Source: Nitrospira sp.
GTDB taxonomy: Bacteria > Nitrospirota > Nitrospiria > Nitrospirales > Nitrospiraceae
Assembly (NCBI GenBank): GCA_022226935.1
Contig: CP092081.1
Span: 792,734 to 856,733 of the forward strand
Reading direction: 5' to 3'
DNA length: 64,000 nucleotides
Below the pieces are notes generated by a model. That model made no database searches, was not told the DNA's origin, and saw only the letters and a list, made by a program, of their open reading frames with translations. The translations under genes and the position numbers were made by a program. This document shows, piece by piece, positions 8,601-18,137 of the stretch; positions within the stretch are counted from its first letter, which is position 1, and each line of letters opens with the position of its first letter.

Positions 8601-11600
8601 CGCGGCATCCATACACGCACCAATGACAGCAACTGGTCCACGTCGAGCGGTTTGGCCATATAGTCATTCGCACCGGCGGCGAGCGCCTGCTCTTGGTCGT
8701 TTTTCATGGCCTTCGCGGTGAGAGCGATGATGGGTAGTTTTCGCCATTCCGGTTGTTCCCGGATGGCACGCATGGCGGTGAGCCCATCCATCTCTGGCAT
8801 CATGATATCCATCAACACCAGATCGATACGCCGCTTTTCCCGCTCCTTCGATTGTTCCAGCAGCGTCAGGCATTCTCGCCCGTTTCGGGCGATTTCGATT
8901 TTGGCTCCATGAGGTTCCAGTACGGCGCTCAACGCAAAAATATTCCGGACGTCGTCTTCGACAATGAGCACGCGCCGGTCTTCCAAGACGGCATTCCGTT
9001 TGCGCGCTTTCTCCAGCATGCGCTGTTGTTCCGGGGGCAGCGCGGTCACGACCTGATGCAGGAACAATGTAACCTCGTCGACCAGCCGTTCCGGCGATTT
9101 TGCCCCCTTGATGATGATGGAGTGCGAATATTTGCGGAGCCGGTGCTCCTCCTCAGTGGACAAGTCCCGGCCTGTATATACAATGACCGGTGGAAAGGCG
9201 AACTGCTCCTCGCGGCTCAAGGTTTCGAGAAGGGAAAATCCGGAGGCGTCCGGCAACGTAATATCGAGCACCATGCAGTCGAACGTCCGTTCGCTGAGGC
9301 AGGCCAGACATTCGGCGACGCTTTCCGCGCCGACGGTTTCCACTTCGTCCGACCCGAGTAACAGCCGAAGGCTTTCACGTTGTGTCTTATCGTCTTCCAC
9401 GATCAGCACGCGTCGCGGTTTGTCCGTCAGGCGGGACTCGAATTGCCGGAACGCCTCGACCAGTTGCTCGCGTTGGACGGGCTTGAGCAGATAGCCGACG
9501 GCGCCCAGTGAGAGCGCCGCTTGTTCATAGTCATGCCCGGATACCACATGGACGGGGATGTGCCGTGTCCGGACATCGCTCTTCAAGCGATCGATGACCG
9601 AAAGGCCGGAGTGATCCGGCAATCCGATATCGAGAACGACCGCGCTCGGCAGATAACGCGAGGCCAGGGTGAAGGCATCGGCAGCCGTGTTGCTCAACAA
9701 CACTTGGAAATTGAGTTCGTGGGCCAGGTCGGAGAGGACGCGCGCGAAGGATTCATCGTCCTCCACGATCAGAATGACCCGGCGATGGGGGACGAGCGTC
9801 TCCCGATCGTCGTCGGTTCGTAAGGTCGCCGCGGCGGTGTGATGATGGTGAGGTGACGCCAGAGGAATCGTGTCTGCTACAGTCGGAGACAGGGCTTTGA
9901 CGCCGAGGACAGGCGGAGGCGCTGGCGTCAGGGTTTGAGGCAGGATGAGCGTGAAGGTACTGCCTTCTCCGGGAGTGCTCGTGAGGTGGAGTTCTCCTCC
10001 GAGTAACCGGACAAATTCACGGGAGATTGATAACCCGAGGCCGGTGCCCCCGTATTTCCGGCTCGTCGTACCATCGCCCTGGCAGAAGGGTTCGAAAATC
10101 AGGTCCTGCTGTGCGGCAGGAATCCCGACTCCTGTGTCCTGCACGGCAAAGGTCAGTCGGCCGTCGGGGAGCATCGAAATGTCGAGCGACACGTGGCCGG
10201 ACTCCGTAAATTTGATCGCGTTGGATAAGAGATTTTTCAGCACCTGTTCGAGCCGTTGCCAGTCGGATTGAATGGATGGCGGCGTGCCGGGTGCGCGGGT
10301 GGTGCGGAGCTGAAGATGTTTTTGAGCCGCCAGCGGTTGGAAGAGCGCGTGGAGACTGTCGAGCAAACGTTGCAGCGACACGTCCCCGGGCGTGATGTCG
10401 ATGCGGCCCGCTTCGACTTTGGCCAGGTCCAAGACGTCGTCGATCAAGGTCAACAGGTCATGGCCGGCCGATTCGATTGTCGAGGCTGATTTGACTTGAT
10501 CCGCAGTCAGATTGCCCTGAGGGTTATCGGCCAGCAGTTTGGCGAGGATCAATGTGGAGTTAAGCGGCGTGCGCATTTCATGGGACATGTTGGCAAGGAA
10601 CTCAGACTTGTACTGGCTGATCCGTTCCAATTGCTGCTTTTGCGCTTCTGAGATGAGAGCCGCTTCGCTGAGTTCCTCTTTCTGTGATTCGAGAATCTGC
10701 GCCTGTTCTTCTAATTGGGAATTCGTCTGCTCCAACTCTGCCTGTTGCTGCTCGAGCCTCCCGTGCGATTCCTTCAGTGCCCGGCTCTGCTCTTCCAATT
10801 CCTCATTGGCGACCCGCAGTTCTTCGCTTTGCACCTGAAGCTCTTCGGCTTGTCGTTGGGTTTCCTCGAGCAATTCCTGCAATCGGCTGCGGTAATGGGC
10901 GGATCGGATGGCCACGGCAATGGATTCGGCGATCCGATCGACCAATTCTCTGTCCGACTGATGCACCGGATGAAAAAAGGCCAATTCGACGACTGTATTG
11001 GTCAGGCCATCAATACCAAAGGGCGCGATTAACAGATGGCGCGGAGCGCTTCGCCCCAGGGCCGATCCGACGGTAAAATACCCTTCCGGCAGGTCTTGTA
11101 TGACGAGCGGGCGTTTGGTGTGGAGTGCCTGCCCAAGGAGCCCGTCACCGGCCTGGAACGTGTCAGGCAGTGACGTGCCATCCGGGACTCCATGGGTCGC
11201 CACGCGATGGAATCTGGAACCGTCGGCCACGAAGATCGCGCCCCCCTGAGCGTCCATGTACTCGACGAGCTCGTGCAACACATGTTCAGCGAGGGTGTTG
11301 AGGCTCTGTTCGCCGAGCATGCGCTCGCTCAGTCTGGTCTGGCCCACGCGTATCCATTCTTCTTTCCGCAGCGCCAGTTTGCTGGTGATGAACTGGTATC
11401 CAAAGGTCGCCAGCGCGCCGGCCGTGGCTATCCCCATGGTTCGATTAATAAGGGACAGGGAAGGATCGATGCCGGAGGGACTGATGACGAGACCCACGAG
11501 CGTGAAGAGGGACACGGTTGCGCCGACTCCCACGGGCACCATGGGAGACCAGGTGAGGTACGACAGCACCAGTGGCACGAGATACAGAACCCAGACCGTG

Positions 11601-11701
11601 ATGCCCAGCGGGGTATAAAAATCCGCCACGAGCACCGTGGCCATGGAGAGGGCGATGGATCCGGAGATGATGGGATTTGGCTTCTGTTGGAATCGAATCA
11701 T
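8597..11701 (-). CDS. Membrane GAF hybrid histidine kinase with three receivers
   Basis: 1034 residues. The first 110 or so residues contain about four membrane helices. Then come GAF (about 130-275), a long Glu/Gln-rich coiled coil (about 280-370), classical HisKA with H-box [10 protein letters not shown], HATPase_c (G1 DTGVGIP, G2 [11 protein letters not shown]) and three receivers in tandem ([10 protein letters not shown] about 650; [10 protein letters not shown] about 780; [10 protein letters not shown] about 905). The third is the classic hybrid-kinase type with [11 protein letters not shown] and a K in AKPLD. The receivers imply a multistep phosphorelay. The ATG at 11701 overlaps the upstream stop by 4 bases. 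The signal is unknown. The long coiled coil followed by this core is reminiscent of cyanobacterial and proteobacterial light/redox-type hybrid kinases. Confidence 0.92.
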   Translation of the reverse strand: MIRFQQKPNPIISGSIALSMATVLVADFYTPLGITVWVLYLVPLVLSYLTWSPMVPVGVGATVSLFTLVGLVISPSGIDPSLSLINRTMGIATAGALATFGYQFITSKLALRKEEWIRVGQTRLSERMLGEQSLNTLAEHVLHELVEYMDAQGGAIFVADGSRFHRVATHGVPDGTSLPDTFQAGDGLLGQALHTKRPLVIQDLPEGYFTVGSALGRSAPRHLLIAPFGIDGLTNTVVELAFFHPVHQSDRELVDRIAESIAVAIRSAHYRSRLQELLEETQRQAEELQVQSEELRVANEELEEQSRALKESHGRLEQQQAELEQTNSQLEEQAQILESQKEELSEAALISEAQKQQLERISQYKSEFLANMSHEMRTPLNSTLILAKLLADNPQGNLTADQVKSASTIESAGHDLLTLIDDVLDLAKVEAGRIDITPGDVSLQRLLDSLHALFQPLAAQKHLQLRTTRAPGTPPSIQSDWQRLEQVLKNLLSNAIKFTESGHVSLDISMLPDGRLTFAVQDTGVGIPAAQQDLIFEPFCQGDGTTSRKYGGTGLGLSISREFVRLLGGELHLTSTPGEGSTFTLILPQTLTPAPPPVLGVKALSPTVADTIPLASPHHHHTAAATLRTDDDRETLVPHRRVILIVEDDESFARVLSDLAHELNFQVLLSNTAADAFTLASRYLPSAVVLDIGLPDHSGLSVIDRLKSDVRTRHIPVHVVSGHDYEQAALSLGAVGYLLKPVQREQLVEAFRQFESRLTDKPRRVLIVEDDKTQRESLRLLLGSDEVETVGAESVAECLACLSERTFDCMVLDITLPDASGFSLLETLSREEQFAFPPVIVYTGRDLSTEEEHRLRKYSHSIIIKGAKSPERLVDEVTLFLHQVVTALPPEQQRMLEKARKRNAVLEDRRVLIVEDDVRNIFALSAVLEPHGAKIEIARNGRECLTLLEQSKEREKRRIDLVLMDIMMPEMDGLTAMRAIREQPEWRKLPIIALTAKAMKNDQEQALAAGANDYMAKPLDVDQLLSLVRVWMPR

Positions 11702-14700
11702 GAGCGACTTAGCAGCTCCCTCCTGGCTGTCTGGATCGTCTGATAGAGATCTTCGACCGCTGCCTCCTTATTCAGAAACGCGACGGCACCGGCCTCCCTC
11801 ATTTCATGGCCGACATGGGCGATGGTCTGGACCGACAGGCCGATCACGATAGTATCGGGGAGGGCATCCTTGATTCGCCTGGTCGCCTCGATCCCGTCCA
11901 TCACCGGCATATTCACGTCCATGAGGACGACGTCGGGTTGCCATTGCCTGGCCAGGGTCAGCGCTTCGCTGCCGTTCGCCGCTTCCGCCACGACCTGAAT
12001 GTCTCCATACCCGGCAAGAAGTCCGCAAAGGCCTTGACGCACCATGGCATGGTCGTCGGCGATCAGCACCCGTATCTGGCCGGAACTTTCCAGTGGATGG
12101 CCATTGATGGGCGCGTGATCGTCGGAAGCCCGCTCCTGTGACGGGATTGCATGCTGAATATGAGGAGTGCGGGAAGCGGACGGAAGCCTATCCTGGTCCG
12201 ACGGAGGCGTGAGCGGCGCGATTAAGGTCGCTTCCGTTCCCTTCCCCGGCTGTGAATGCACCTCTAACCGGCCGCCGAGGGCAAGCATGCGCTCGCGAAT
12301 GCTGAACAAACCGAATCCCGGGACTCGCCCGCCTTTGCGAAGCGCGATATGATCTGATTCAGCAAAGCCAGTACCGCGATCCGCTACGGTGATCTGGAGG
12401 CATCCTTCCTCGACGCGGACCGTAATCGAGGCCTCTTTCACGGAGGCGTGTTTGACCACGTTCATGAGCAGTTCGCGCACCGACTGAAAGAGCAGCATGG
12501 CCTGGTCTTCGGGAAGCGGAAGTCGTTCCGGTCCCAACTGCAGGGAGACTCGAAGATCCCGTTGCAACATCTGCTCGGCCAACCAGCCCAAGGCCATCGG
12601 CAGGCCGAATTCCTTCAGGATCGGGGGACTCAATTGTGCAACGAGGGTGCGGGTGTAGGTCAAGGCCTGGTTCGTCACGTCCTGTAATTCGTTCAGTGTT
12701 TTCGCGAGGGGAGGGGACAAAGGGTGTTGCATGGCCTGAGCCAGGCGGATGCGGCTGAGTGCCAGCAGCTGGGCCAGATAGTCGTGCAGTTCCGTCGCCA
12801 GATGTTGCCGCTCGCGCTGTCCGGCGAGGTTGAGCTCGGTGGCCAGCGCACGCAGGTGTTCACGTGACTGGGTCAGTTCGATGGTGCGTTCGGCCACACG
12901 CCGCTCCAGTTCAGCGGCCGACCGTTGGAGATCTTCCTCGACGCGTTTCCGTTCCGTGATGTCGTAGTTGATGCCCACCATGCGTACGACCTGCCCCTGT
13001 TCGTCGGCGACGGTCGCGCCATGGCCGGCTAACCACCGGATGGCACCATCGGCAGTGAGGATGCGGAACTCGGACGAGAATACTCCGCTGTGTTGCGCGA
13101 GGCGGGCTGCCTCCTGAACGCGCGCCGCATCATCAGGATGGAGGGCGCTGTAAAAATCGCCGGCCTGACGGATGGGACGATCGACGGATCGGCCGAACAG
13201 TTCATATTGTCGAGCATCCCAGGTGGTTTCGCCGGTTAATAAATTGAAGTCCCAGGCGCCCATCCTGCCGGCGGCCATGGCGAGTCGAAGGCGTTCCTCG
13301 CTCGAGCGAAGGAGATCGTCGGCCTTCGCTCGTTCGATGCCGAGCGCCAGCGTTCTGGCCAGGGTTTGCGTCCATCCCACATCCTCATCGCTCATCCGAT
13401 GCGGACGGTTGAAATAGAGCATGAACTTGCCGAGTAATTCCCCTCCGTAGGTGAGGGGAACGAAGGCCAAGGCCTCCACGCCTTCCCGTCTGATCGTGGC
13501 CTGCAATTGCGGGTCGAGATCGGCTGTCGCGAGATCCGGTATGAAAAGCGGAGGGGGGTTCCGCTGGTCAGCTGACCAGGGTGAGTGGCCCTCAACGGCC
13601 TTCCGGTACTCCTCTGACAATCCTCGCCACGCCTTGAATCGCATGACCCCGTCCTGGTCGAAGAGCAGCACCGAAGCGCGATCCGCCGAGACGGCTCGAA
13701 TCATGGCCTCTAATGCTGTGTCGTAGAGGCTCGCCACCGGTTCGGCTCGATTGACGGCGTCGGCCAGCTCGTACAGCATTTGCTGGCGGTCGCTGAGCGC
13801 GAGCAGCCGGGTTTCCTGTTGTTTGTGTTCCGTGATATCGAGGCCGACGGCCACGATATGGCTCAGGTCATGTCCCTCTCGCACGCCACCGACACTCACG
13901 CTCATCCAGATAGCAGTGCCGTCTTTGCGGCGATACCGCTTTTCGATGACGAAATCCGGGCCGCCATTCACAAGTTGCTGAAAGCGTTCCAGGCAAAGAG
14001 GCAAATCATCAGGATGAGTGATTTGTTGCATATCAAGCCCGAGCAGTTCCGCCTGATCGTACCCGAGGATGTCGCAGAAGCGCTGGTTGACGAAGACGAA
14101 GCGCCCGGTGAGATCCGTCTGCGCGACCGAAGCGGTGGCCTGGCTGACGATGGCGCGGTAGCGCGCCTCGCTGGCAGCCATCAATTCTTCCGCCCGCATC
14201 TGGTCCGTAGTGTCTTTCGCGATCCCGATGATCTGTTTGGCCCGGCCCTCCGGACTGCGGTCGAAGACCGAGGCGCGCATCAGGATCCACCGATACGACC
14301 CATCGGCATGCCGGAGACGGTGTTTGTGTTCCAACACTTCGGCCGCAGTTGCCGAGTCAAATCGGGCCAGCCATTGCTCCACAGACGGCACATCGTCGGG
14401 GTGAACCAGCGTGACAATGGGATTGTCCTGCATGGCCATCAGCTGTTCGACGTCGTATCCGAGCACAGATTTCAGACTCTGATTGATGTACACGGTGCGA
14501 GCTTGTAGGAGATCGTAGACGAACAGCAGATCTGGGGTGGAAGCGGCAATCCGTTCCAGGAACAGTTTGCTGCGAGTGATGTCCTCCTCGGCCTGGCGGC
14601 GAATGCGTGAGAGATCTAGATGAGTCGTCACGCGAGCCATCAATTCTTGTGCGCTGAATGGTTTAACCAGATAGTCGTCCGCGCCTTGTTCGAGCCCTTC

Positions 14701-16821
14701 GACACGGGACTCCTCGCCCGCCCTGGCGGAGAGCAGGATCACGGGAAGAGTACGAACGGCGGGATCGGCCCGCAACGCCTTGAGGAGGCCGACTCCGTCG
14801 AGCTGCGGCATCATGATGTCAGTCAACAGGAGGTCTGGCGGGTACCGGCGAATCTCGTTCAAGGCTGCCAGCCCATCACTTACCGTGACAACGTCGTACC
14901 GACTGCTCAATAAGCGCTCGATGTATTGACGCATGTCGGCATTATCGTCGGCGACCACTACTCGCGGACGAGTGACAGCGCTTGCGGCCTCGCTGTTCGG
15001 AGGATGCGACTGGTCCGGTTGCGTATCGGGCAGCCAATGAAGGGCTTCCTCAATATAGAATGCGGCGGTCTCTGAGGAGGTGGAAGGCGCGTCACCCGCG
15101 CCGATCTGCTCGGCAGGCAAATGGGCGGTTCCCCAGGGAATTCTCACCGTAAAGGTGCTGCCTTCATCCAGACGGCTTTCCACCTGGACGGTACCTCCAT
15201 GCAAGCGGACCACTTCCTGTACCAGTGCCAACCCGATGCCGCTGCCTTCATGGGTCCGGCTGCGCCGATTCTGGACGCGAAAGAATCGCTCGAAGAGGCG
15301 GGGAAGCGCCTCGGCCGGGATGCCGACCCCCGTGTCGCTGACGATCAATTCGGCGCCCGCCGCGTCGTGTCGCATCGCGATTGTGATATGCCCTTGGAAG
15401 GTGTGCTTGAAGGCATTGCTGAGCAAATTCAGGACGATTTTTTCCCACATGCTCCGATCGACATAGACGGCCTCCGGCAGCGGGGGGCAATCGACGACGA
15501 ACGTGACCCCTGCTTTTTCAATGGCTGACCGGAAGCCGCTCGCCAGATCTGCGCTATAAGCGGCGAGGTTGGTCGGTTGATAACAGGCATCGGCTCGTCC
15601 TGCCTCGATGCGCGAAAAATCCAATAAGGTGTTCACCAATTTCAGGAGACGCAGGCTATTGCGATGGGCGACTTCCAATGCCGGGCTCTGTGGACGGTGG
15701 CGCAGTTCTTCTTCCAGTGGCCCGAGCATAAGGGTGAGCGGGGTGCGGAGTTCATGGCTGACGTTGCTGAAGAAGGCGGTTTTCGCCCGATCCAATTCCG
15801 CCAACGCTTCGGCTCGGCGTTGTTCAGATTGATAAGCTCTGGCATTGTTGATGGCGACGGCGATATGTGAGCTCACCATCCGGAAGAAATGGTGATAGTT
15901 CTCGTCCAGCGGCCGACGGGGACTGATGCCTGCGACCAGGACGACACCGCCGTCCTGGGCAGCCGTGCCGATAGGGAGCAGGAGGCACTGCCTCGTCCGT
16001 TCAGGCCACGCGCCGCCGGGCAATAGGCCAAATTCATCGGATAACTCGTCCAACAGCAACGGCCCACCGTTACGAATGGCGGCTCCAAGGGGCCACACTC
16101 CAGGGCCCGCTTCGCCGGTAAGGTCCAGCTGTTCTCTTCTTGCGGGGCTCGAGTTCTCCAGCCCTATGGCGCCGGCTAACCGTGCCTGTCGATGATCTCG
16201 ATCGATCTGGTAGAGCAGCGCGAAGGACACATCCGCCGGGTCGGTGGCGAGGGCCTGCAGGATCTTGCCGCACGCGTCAGTTTCGTTTTGTGCTGATCCC
16301 GACAGCGATGCCAGCTCACGCAGCAGGCTCGTTCGCCGATCGTTCAACACCCGGTAGGTGGTTTCCTGAACGATATTGAGAATGCCTTCAACGGCTCCGC
16401 TCTGTCCGCGGATCGGGTTGAGGCTGTAGTCGAAATAACATTCCTCCGTATAGCCGAACCGTTGCATCGGCAGCAGCTCATCGCTCCGCCAATTGGCGTT
16501 TCCGGTGGTATGCACACTGTGAAAATAATGCTGAATGGTCGGCCACAACTCAGGCCAGACCTCGCGAGCAGGGTGACCTAGCGCCCATGGATGTTTGCCG
16601 CCGACGACCGGGCGCCAGGCATCATTGTAGAGAAGCCAGCCATCGACGCCCCAATAGATCGCCATGGGAGTCTGGGCAGTAAGACAGACACCAAGGATGG
16701 ATACGAGGGAGGCGGGCCACTGTTCGATAGGGCCTAGAGGCGTTCGGTTCCAGTCGAATGCCCGAATGCGACCACCCATCTCGCTGCCGGTCAGCCAGCT
16801 GAACATATCGGTCGCCTTCAT
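11698..16821 (-). CDS. Giant hybrid kinase with two complete kinase cores
   Basis: 1707 residues from the ATG at 16821 (a TTG 12 bases further up is possible). Approximate order: PAS (30-165), GAF (175-335), HisKA with [10 protein letters not shown] (about 360), HATPase_c (about 410-580, DTGVGIP), receiver (about 620-745, [24 protein letters not shown]), PAS (760-885), PAS (890-1010), GAF (1020-1180), PAS (1190-1310), HisKA_3 with [11 protein letters not shown] (about 1370), HATPase_c (about 1440-1545, DRGTGF), terminal receiver (about 1590-1705, [14 protein letters not shown]). Both catalytic cores look intact, which is unusual. The second half matches the 2244-4223 kinase, so the gene looks like a fusion of a HisKA hybrid with a HisKA_3 hybrid. 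It is the first gene of the 16.8-5.1 kb operon; CTAG-box module at 16985-17031. Confidence 0.9.
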   Translation of the reverse strand: MKATDMFSWLTGSEMGGRIRAFDWNRTPLGPIEQWPASLVSILGVCLTAQTPMAIYWGVDGWLLYNDAWRPVVGGKHPWALGHPAREVWPELWPTIQHYFHSVHTTGNANWRSDELLPMQRFGYTEECYFDYSLNPIRGQSGAVEGILNIVQETTYRVLNDRRTSLLRELASLSGSAQNETDACGKILQALATDPADVSFALLYQIDRDHRQARLAGAIGLENSSPARREQLDLTGEAGPGVWPLGAAIRNGGPLLLDELSDEFGLLPGGAWPERTRQCLLLPIGTAAQDGGVVLVAGISPRRPLDENYHHFFRMVSSHIAVAINNARAYQSEQRRAEALAELDRAKTAFFSNVSHELRTPLTLMLGPLEEELRHRPQSPALEVAHRNSLRLLKLVNTLLDFSRIEAGRADACYQPTNLAAYSADLASGFRSAIEKAGVTFVVDCPPLPEAVYVDRSMWEKIVLNLLSNAFKHTFQGHITIAMRHDAAGAELIVSDTGVGIPAEALPRLFERFFRVQNRRSRTHEGSGIGLALVQEVVRLHGGTVQVESRLDEGSTFTVRIPWGTAHLPAEQIGAGDAPSTSSETAAFYIEEALHWLPDTQPDQSHPPNSEAASAVTRPRVVVADDNADMRQYIERLLSSRYDVVTVSDGLAALNEIRRYPPDLLLTDIMMPQLDGVGLLKALRADPAVRTLPVILLSARAGEESRVEGLEQGADDYLVKPFSAQELMARVTTHLDLSRIRRQAEEDITRSKLFLERIAASTPDLLFVYDLLQARTVYINQSLKSVLGYDVEQLMAMQDNPIVTLVHPDDVPSVEQWLARFDSATAAEVLEHKHRLRHADGSYRWILMRASVFDRSPEGRAKQIIGIAKDTTDQMRAEELMAASEARYRAIVSQATASVAQTDLTGRFVFVNQRFCDILGYDQAELLGLDMQQITHPDDLPLCLERFQQLVNGGPDFVIEKRYRRKDGTAIWMSVSVGGVREGHDLSHIVAVGLDITEHKQQETRLLALSDRQQMLYELADAVNRAEPVASLYDTALEAMIRAVSADRASVLLFDQDGVMRFKAWRGLSEEYRKAVEGHSPWSADQRNPPPLFIPDLATADLDPQLQATIRREGVEALAFVPLTYGGELLGKFMLYFNRPHRMSDEDVGWTQTLARTLALGIERAKADDLLRSSEERLRLAMAAGRMGAWDFNLLTGETTWDARQYELFGRSVDRPIRQAGDFYSALHPDDAARVQEAARLAQHSGVFSSEFRILTADGAIRWLAGHGATVADEQGQVVRMVGINYDITERKRVEEDLQRSAAELERRVAERTIELTQSREHLRALATELNLAGQRERQHLATELHDYLAQLLALSRIRLAQAMQHPLSPPLAKTLNELQDVTNQALTYTRTLVAQLSPPILKEFGLPMALGWLAEQMLQRDLRVSLQLGPERLPLPEDQAMLLFQSVRELLMNVVKHASVKEASITVRVEEGCLQITVADRGTGFAESDHIALRKGGRVPGFGLFSIRERMLALGGRLEVHSQPGKGTEATLIAPLTPPSDQDRLPSASRTPHIQHAIPSQERASDDHAPINGHPLESSGQIRVLIADDHAMVRQGLCGLLAGYGDIQVVAEAANGSEALTLARQWQPDVVLMDVNMPVMDGIEATRRIKDALPDTIVIGLSVQTIAHVGHEMREAGAVAFLNKEAAVEDLYQTIQTARRELLSRS

Positions 16822-16984
16822 TCCCCCGTCCAAGGTTGTCTGTTGGTTGATGAGGGCCGGCCGATCATACGGGGGGAAGAGATTGCCTCTCTCCCTTGTG
16901 CATACTCCTTTGAACGAAAGGCACTGTGATTCGGTACAGTAACCGAGTGCGCATCAGTCCCCAGAGCCTGCACCTGGGGTTATT

Positions 16985-17031
16985 TCTGTAGCATGGATGA
17001 GACGGTTGCCCCCACTAGTGAAACCCCTAGT
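16985..17031 (-). promoter_or_regulatory. CTAG-box promoter module for the five-gene kinase/CheRB operon
   Basis: The 18-mer at 17014-17031 reads on the minus strand ACTAGGGGTTTCACTAGT. A 23-bp spacer leads to the -10-like TACAGA (16985-16990). The leader to the ATG at 16821 is long (about 160 bp) and shows no ORF. Confidence 0.7.
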
Positions 17032-17054
17032 CCAGAGGATCTCGTCGAGCAGAG

Positions 17055-17519
17055 CTATTGGGCAGGTGAGGGAGAAGGAAGCTCGGGTGCGGCCGTTTCC
17101 AAAACCGCCACGGCTTGCTGACCGGAATCTAGCTTGATCGTGACTCGTTGGCCGACGGATAGATGAACAAAGAGTTCAGGTTTTGGGATATGGAAAAAGA
17201 CTTCCCGGCCGAGGTCAGTGCTCAATCGCCCTTCTTGTTTTGCCAGATCCAGCTGCAGGAGTTTGCCTGACACGGCCTCCTGCTGATGCGAAGCCGCATC
17301 CGCGGTCAGGAACGGGGATGCCCTCTCGCTCGCGGACCAAGCCGCGGGCTGTAGTTTGGGCGTCGTCGGAGGAGTGGGGACGGGATCGCTGGGTTTGGGC
17401 GGCACCGTCGGGCCGGGGCCGGGATTGGGGACAGGGGCCGGCACTTCCTGGTGAAGCGGAGTCCATCCGGATAGGAGTACGACTGTCAACAGTCCGCTTC
17501 CGATCATGGTATGGAACAT
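17055..17519 (-). CDS. Small secreted protein with proline-rich linker
   Basis: 154 residues, family not recognised. There is a signal-peptide-like N-terminus (about 1-22, hydrophobic GLLTVVLLSG), a Pro-rich spacer (about 26-58) and a C-terminal segment (about 80-140) of alternating beta-type sequence, GKLLQLDLAKQEGRLSTDLG then VFFHIP and VGQRVTIKLDS, which resembles a small OB- or SH3-like barrel. It is likely exported to the periplasm. The ATG at 17519 follows GGGAGGG. It sits 45 bases downstream of the Cys-rich DUF326 gene on the same strand, so the two probably form one unit driven from 18007-18052. Function unknown. Confidence 0.65.
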   Translation of the reverse strand: MFHTMIGSGLLTVVLLSGWTPLHQEVPAPVPNPGPGPTVPPKPSDPVPTPPTTPKLQPAAWSASERASPFLTADAASHQQEAVSGKLLQLDLAKQEGRLSTDLGREVFFHIPKPELFVHLSVGQRVTIKLDSGQQAVAVLETAAPELPSPSPAQ

Positions 17520-17564
17520 CAGCCTGCCCTCCCTTTTTATCCGACTTCATCCGATGCGGACCGG

Positions 17565-17975
17565 TTAGGCCGTTCCACCGGTCGAGCTCGGCACCGATTC
17601 CAGGACCATCTTGTGGCAGAGTTCGGCGCATCGACGGCATTCTTTGGCGCAGTCTCCGCACATGGCATGATGCGGCGCATGTTGCTCGCAGACGCCGGCG
17701 CAAAGCTCACACATTTCCACGCAGAATGCGCAGAGCCGAACGGCGAAGGCCGAAGTTCGTCCCATCCACTGCGCCGCAAGGATGCAAATGTCCGAGCAAT
17801 CGCGGCAGAGCCTGATGCACCGGGTCATCAGCTCCTGCGCCTCTTCGTCCTGGGACATCTCCATGCCGATCATGTCGTCACCGCAGGTGTTACAAATGCG
17901 CGCGCAATCCAGGCAGGCCTCAATACAGTCGAGCCGATGCTGATCCACTGATTGAACCGACGTGGACATTTTCAT
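17565..17975 (-). CDS. Cysteine-rich four-helix-bundle metal-binding protein (DUF326/Csp-like)
   Basis: 136 residues with 19 cysteines, spaced mainly as CxxxC and CxxC along predicted amphipathic helices (for example CIEACLDCARIC, CIRLCRDCSDIC, CGDCAKECRRC). This is the pattern of the DUF326/copper storage protein family, in which Cys lining a four-helix bundle bind many Cu(I) ions. No signal peptide, so a cytosolic store is expected. The ATG at 17975 has AGGAGGGG just upstream. First gene of a two-gene unit with the secreted protein at 17055. Copper binding is inferred from the family; zinc or redox roles are alternatives. Confidence 0.85.
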   Translation of the reverse strand: MKMSTSVQSVDQHRLDCIEACLDCARICNTCGDDMIGMEMSQDEEAQELMTRCIRLCRDCSDICILAAQWMGRTSAFAVRLCAFCVEMCELCAGVCEQHAPHHAMCGDCAKECRRCAELCHKMVLESVPSSTGGTA

Positions 17976-18006
17976 GGTGGTCCCCTCCTGTAAATACCAT
18001 GCCCTT

Positions 18007-18052
18007 AACTTACCCGTAGCGCGACTGTTTCAGTACTAGGGAAACCTCTCGA
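18007..18052 (-). promoter_or_regulatory. CTAG-box promoter module for the DUF326 gene
   Basis: The 18-mer at 18035-18052 reads on the minus strand TCGAGAGGTTTCCCTAGT. A 22-bp spacer leads to the -10-like TAAGTT (18007-18012), and the start codon is at 17975. The distal half-site is degenerate (CGAG). Confidence 0.7.
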
Positions 18053-18078
18053 ACTATTGCAGGAAGGAGCGGCCGGTA

Positions 18079-18125
18079 GCTAGGGGTCTGACTAGCTGGG
18101 TATCATGAGGAAAATTGGGTAGGGT
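18079..18125 (+). promoter_or_regulatory. CTAG-box promoter module for the PLD-EEP operon
   Basis: The 18-mer at 18079-18096 reads GCTAGGGGTCTGACTAGC, with two intact CTAG cores. A 23-bp spacer leads to the -10-like TAGGGT (18120-18125). It lies 26 bp from the module that serves the divergent DUF326 gene. Confidence 0.75.
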
Positions 18126-18137
18126 GTGCAGCAACGA

